The notes under the pieces are model-generated. The model was not told the DNA's origin and did no database searches. It worked only from the letters and a program-made list of their open reading frames with translations. From an uncultured Bacteroidales bacterium (GTDB taxonomy: Bacteria; Bacteroidota; Bacteroidia; Bacteroidales; UBA932), in assembly GCA_946415795.1 (NCBI GenBank), contig CAMKTW010000073.1, forward strand, positions 1 through 7,845: a stretch of DNA of 7,845 nucleotides, in the 5' to 3' direction. The stretch's first letter is position 1. Each line of letters begins with the position of its first letter. Of this stretch, positions 5,953 to 7,845 are shown one piece after another. The position numbers and the translations under genes are program-made.

Positions 5953-5960
5953 CAAATATA
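5953..5960 (-). promoter_or_regulatory. -7 box (TATATTTG) of the NAD(P)-binding protein gene
   Basis: The minus strand reads TATATTTG, matching TAnnTTTG, about 21 nt before the ATG at 5932. A short imperfect hairpin (TATAA-GCAT-TTATA, 5957-5970) overlaps it. No TTG lies at the expected -33 position. The 112 bp between this gene and the peroxidase stop hold nothing else recognisable. Confidence 0.5.
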
Positions 5961-6044
5961 AGCATTTATACAGGAATACGAGCCGACTGGCGCCTATGCT
6001 GACAGATGGGTGGTTTCAGGGGAGCGGGAATGCTTCCTTATCCG

Positions 6045-6659
6045 TCACAACATAGAAATGATGTCCTTCTCGATATCCTTCGGCTCCGTGGTCGGCGCAT
6101 ATCTCTTGACAACAGATCCGTCACGGGAGATAAGGAACTTTGTGAAATTCCAGAGGATGTCGCTGTTCTTTTCCACACTCTTACTGATTCCCTTAAGCAT
6201 CTTCTGTGTGGCCTTGGCCTTGATTCCTTTGTATTCCTCAGTCGGTGCCTGGGTCTTGAGGTATTCAAATATTGGTTCTGCGTTGGCGCCGTTTACTTCG
6301 GTCTTGGACATCAGAGGGAAGGTCACGCCGTGGTTGAGACGGCAGAATTCCTCAATCTCCTCATCACTGCCCGGTTCCTGTCCTGCGAACTGGTCGCAAG
6401 GGAATCCTATTATAACGAGACCCTGATCTTTGTATTTCCGGTAAAGTTCCTCCAAACCGTCGTATTGAGGCGTGAAACCGCATTTTGATGCCGTATTGAC
6501 AATCATTAACACCTTCCCTTCGTATTGGGAGAAATCTACTTCTGCGCCCGTGTTGCTGAGGGACTTATAATCGTATATCTTTGCCATTTGTTTATTGTTT
6601 TGTGCACAGACGCCAAGAGAAATTATCCCCAGCATCATCGCAATTAATATTTTTTTCAT
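6045..6659 (-). CDS. Exported glutathione-peroxidase-family thiol peroxidase
   Basis: The protein has 204 residues. Residues 1-19 are a signal peptide (MKKILIAMMLGIISLGVCA), so it probably works in the periplasm. It would reduce hydrogen or lipid peroxides. The catalytic set is complete: C60 in NTASKCGFTPQY, Q94 in FPCDQFAGQEPG, and W170 and N171 in WNFTKFL. It uses Cys rather than selenocysteine. C60, C88 and C106 have the same spacing (28 and 18) as C36, C64 and C82 of yeast Gpx3, where C36 and C82 form the catalytic disulfide. This suggests a thioredoxin-type 2-Cys mechanism rather than true glutathione use. Small deviations are CDQ for the usual CNQ and LNHGV for LNYGV. It is a single gene with a strong promoter and a palindrome on the -33 region, suggesting regulation, perhaps by oxidative stress. 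Confidence 0.93.
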   Translation of the reverse strand: MKKILIAMMLGIISLGVCAQNNKQMAKIYDYKSLSNTGAEVDFSQYEGKVLMIVNTASKCGFTPQYDGLEELYRKYKDQGLVIIGFPCDQFAGQEPGSDEEIEEFCRLNHGVTFPLMSKTEVNGANAEPIFEYLKTQAPTEEYKGIKAKATQKMLKGISKSVEKNSDILWNFTKFLISRDGSVVKRYAPTTEPKDIEKDIISML

Positions 6660-6681
6660 TTCTTCAGTAATGATTTATTAT

Positions 6682-6693
6682 ATCGTTTACGAT
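6682..6693. promoter_or_regulatory. Small palindrome ATCG-TTTA-CGAT at the peroxidase start point
   Basis: ATCG (6682-6685) and CGAT (6690-6693) flank four bases around the predicted transcription start. Together with the larger palindrome over the -33 element, it repeats a TATCG half-site and may be a second, weaker operator. Four-base arms can arise by chance. Confidence 0.3.
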
Positions 6694-6694
6694 G

Positions 6695-6724
6695 CAAATA
6701 TAGATATTTATTTTTATATCGCAA
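6695..6724 (-). promoter_or_regulatory. Promoter of the thiol peroxidase gene
   Basis: On the minus strand, TTG (6724-6722) is followed after exactly 19 bp by TATATTTG (6702-6695), a full -33/-7 match. The start point would be near 6688, about 29 nt before the ATG at 6659. The promoter overlaps the last codons of the decayed hydrolase gene upstream. Confidence 0.65.
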
Positions 6725-7095
6725 GCGATATTAAATATTTTTTGAAGAAATTCACCACGGATGCGACAACCTCATTCCGTTTTCTGGTAATGGTGTGGTT
6801 CTCCCCCTCTACAACTAACAGTTCTGACCGGTCGCCGTAGGTCTCCACAAACCTTTCGCAGCACCACATTGGAACAATGCTGTCACGCGTTCCGTGAATG
6901 ATTCTCACGGGGCCTTTAAAGTCCGATGCCGTGCATCAGGATCACCATAGGACACCGGTCTGTCTGCGGATTGAATCCTTCAGGCAAACTTATCTTGAAC
7001 GCGATACCGCCTTCCGGGCCGAATACCTCATAATCGCGCGCCGCAACTGGGCAACATCCCAGAAGCAGAATGATGATAGCATATAAAATTCTCAT
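6714..7095 (-). pseudogene. Exported alpha/beta-hydrolase gene with internal deletion (nucleophile region lost)
   Basis: The N-terminal piece (ATG 7095, stop 6916) has 59 residues. It carries a signal peptide (MRILYAIIILLLGCCPVAA), DYEVFGPEGGIAFKISLPEG and the oxyanion strand CPMVILMHGIGL. The C-terminal piece, in another frame, reads SDFKGPVRIIHGTRDSIVP, then GENHTITRKRNEVVASVVNF and ends at 6714. It supplies the catalytic Asp (HGTRD) and His (ENHTI). In intact members roughly 150 residues, with the GxSxG nucleophile, lie between these parts; here they are directly joined, so a deletion with frameshift occurred around 6910-6930. The remaining parts are otherwise clean, suggesting recent decay. 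It follows the small membrane protein gene by 4 nt, so they were likely one operon. Confidence 0.8.
6716..6731. promoter_or_regulatory. Perfect palindrome ATATCGC-AA-GCGATAT over the peroxidase -33 element, candidate operator
   Basis: Seven-base arms mirror each other perfectly around two bases, and the CAA in the centre is the -33 TTG on the minus strand. A factor bound here would block or reshape polymerase contact, so a repressor site is the simplest reading. No T-run follows on either strand in the right place for a terminator. The binding protein is unknown. Confidence 0.5.
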
Positions 7096-7099
7096 AATA

Positions 7100-7366
7100 C
7101 TATTTATTTCCATTACGCACAAAACGACACGCAGCCAGTATGAGCATAGGTCCAAGACCGCTGTAGAACGAGGCCGTAAACTCCGGCGGGATATTTGGAA
7201 TCATCTTGAGAACCAGTCCAAGAGAGGTCATAAAGATAATCAGAATCCACCCGCGAAGCGGAAACGTCTTCAGGGGTGAAACCTTGTCGGGAAGAGTGGA
7301 TATCCTGCTGGAATAGCGGTCCACAATGCTTCTGAACATAAAGAAAAAACCGACCAGTACAAACAT
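7100..7366 (-). CDS. Small membrane protein of unknown function, 88 residues
   Basis: The frame runs from ATG at 7366 to TAG at 7100. An in-frame TAA directly abuts the ATG, so the start cannot lie further upstream at another ATG. A short hydrophobic N-terminus (FVLVGFFFMF, 2-11) is followed by a basic stretch (RSIVDRYSSRISTLPDKVSP), a clear membrane segment (GWILIIFMTSLGLVLKMIP, 39-57) and a second hydrophobic stretch (GLGPMLILAACRFV, 70-83) ending in a basic tail. No catalytic motif or known family is recognised. It lies 4 nt upstream of the decayed exported hydrolase, suggesting the two once worked together. The protein may also be a shortened version of a longer membrane protein. Confidence 0.6.
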   Translation of the reverse strand: MFVLVGFFFMFRSIVDRYSSRISTLPDKVSPLKTFPLRGWILIIFMTSLGLVLKMIPNIPPEFTASFYSGLGPMLILAACRFVRNGNK

Positions 7367-7372
7367 TTACGC

Positions 7373-7401
7373 ATAAGATAGATTAAGGTGGTTCAACCAA
7401 A
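7373..7401 (-). promoter_or_regulatory. Weak candidate promoter of the small membrane protein gene
   Basis: On the minus strand, TTTG (7401-7398) is followed after 17 bp by TATCTTAT (7380-7373), which matches six of the eight TAnnTTTG positions. The spacing is shorter than usual. The 58 bp between this gene and the lipoprotein stop hold nothing else recognisable, so read-through from the lipoprotein gene is equally possible. Confidence 0.25.
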
Positions 7402-7424
7402 TCGCTTTAATGATTATGTTCTCT

Positions 7425-7845
7425 TCACTCCACGATTTGAATACCGGAATAGCGGGTAGGAAAATCTCCGAAATTCAAGCTGAAACTTATGCTATCCTTT
7501 TCAATTGTGCCGCTGAGAGCGGTAACCAGATAACGGGGAACTTCTCCCCCCAGTGCCATCGGAACGATATTCTCTCCAGAAAAGAAAATGGCGTTTTCTC
7601 TTCTGTCAACCGGTACTGCGGGGATGGTAACATCAATTGTGACGGGCATCTGGGGTACGAACTTGATCCGATAGATGGTTATATCGGCTGTACTGCCATC
7701 TTCAGATGGAGTATAATTCACCTTGATACCGGGCGTATCATAAGTCTCGCCTTTATATTCCACGCTTACGGTACCTTCATAATCAGTCCGTTCGTTAGGA
7801 ATAATCTCTTCAGTGTTGTGTTTTTGGCACGAAAAGGCCACAAGC
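7425..7845 (-). CDS. Calycin-like lipoprotein (5' end off the right edge)
   Basis: The minus-strand frame is open from the right edge to TGA at 7425, giving about 140 residues. The visible N-terminus reads LVAFSCQKHNTEE, which looks like the end of a lipoprotein signal peptide with the lipidated Cys followed by polar and acidic residues; the initiator Met lies outside the window. The mature part is beta-rich: DYEGTVSVEYKGETYDTPGI, TADITIYRIKFVPQMPVTI, VPRYLVTALSGTIEKDSISF and a final GDFPTRYSGIQIVE. Alternating strands beginning YxGTVSV and ending near YSG resemble the short calycin-like lipoproteins common in Bacteroidota, which may bind ligands. That family call is from pattern recall and tentative. 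It may share a transcript with the small membrane protein downstream. Confidence 0.65.
   Translation of the reverse strand, partial: LVAFSCQKHNTEEIIPNERTDYEGTVSVEYKGETYDTPGIKVNYTPSEDGSTADITIYRIKFVPQMPVTIDVTIPAVPVDRRENAIFFSGENIVPMALGGEVPRYLVTALSGTIEKDSISFSLNFGDFPTRYSGIQIVE

Noticed and set aside
6006..6488. Plus-strand open frames of 160 and 138 codons
   Set aside because: They are shadows of the thiol peroxidase gene on the opposite strand.

Overview
The window looks like chromosomal DNA of a member of the Bacteroidota, probably a gut-type Bacteroidales. Three things point there. An outer-membrane barrel protein carries an N-terminal carboxypeptidase-regulatory-like domain. A regulator ends in a Bacteroidota-style terminal helix-turn-helix. 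Almost every promoter region carries the Bacteroidota -7 box TAnnTTTG, with little sign of Shine-Dalgarno sequences. No tRNA, rRNA, CRISPR array or insertion sequence was seen, and no stretch over 300 bases lacks a gene or gene remnant.

Layout. Bases 1-1384 (minus) hold the N-terminal 461 residues of an outer-membrane beta-barrel protein that runs off the left edge. It is divergent, across 148 bp containing repeated TGGACA/TGTCCA motifs, from a TetR-type regulator (1533-2453, plus) with an extra C-terminal helix-turn-helix. Next come a secreted, cysteine-rich, propeller-like protein with its own promoter (2498-3328, plus) and a convergent GNAT acetyltransferase (3376-3897, minus). A second divergent region (3898-4048) leads into a tight plus-strand pair: a 57-residue winged-helix protein (4049-4222) and a metallo-beta-lactamase-fold hydrolase fused to a C-terminal rubredoxin (4230-5171).

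The rest is all minus strand. Reading from the right edge: a calycin-like lipoprotein lacking its start (7425-7845); a small membrane protein (7100-7366) 4 nt upstream of an alpha/beta-hydrolase gene that has lost its whole middle (6714-7095, pseudogene); an exported glutathione-peroxidase-like thiol peroxidase with a palindrome on its promoter (6045-6659); a TIP30-like NAD(P)-binding protein (5294-5932); and a second alpha/beta-hydrolase remnant with two in-frame stop codons (about 5167-5289), squeezed against the end of the rubredoxin fusion.

How the genes may work together. The regulator and barrel protein form a plausible divergent regulator/target pair. The winged-helix and hydrolase-rubredoxin genes form a compact redox-flavoured operon. 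The thiol peroxidase is a separate, apparently regulated unit. Two independently decayed hydrolase genes within 2 kb suggest gene loss on the right side. No previously undescribed multi-gene system is proven here. The strongest leads are the two-headed TetR with its TGGACA-rich control region, the lactonase-like hydrolase-rubredoxin fusion with its miniature partner, and the operator-like palindrome on the peroxidase promoter.
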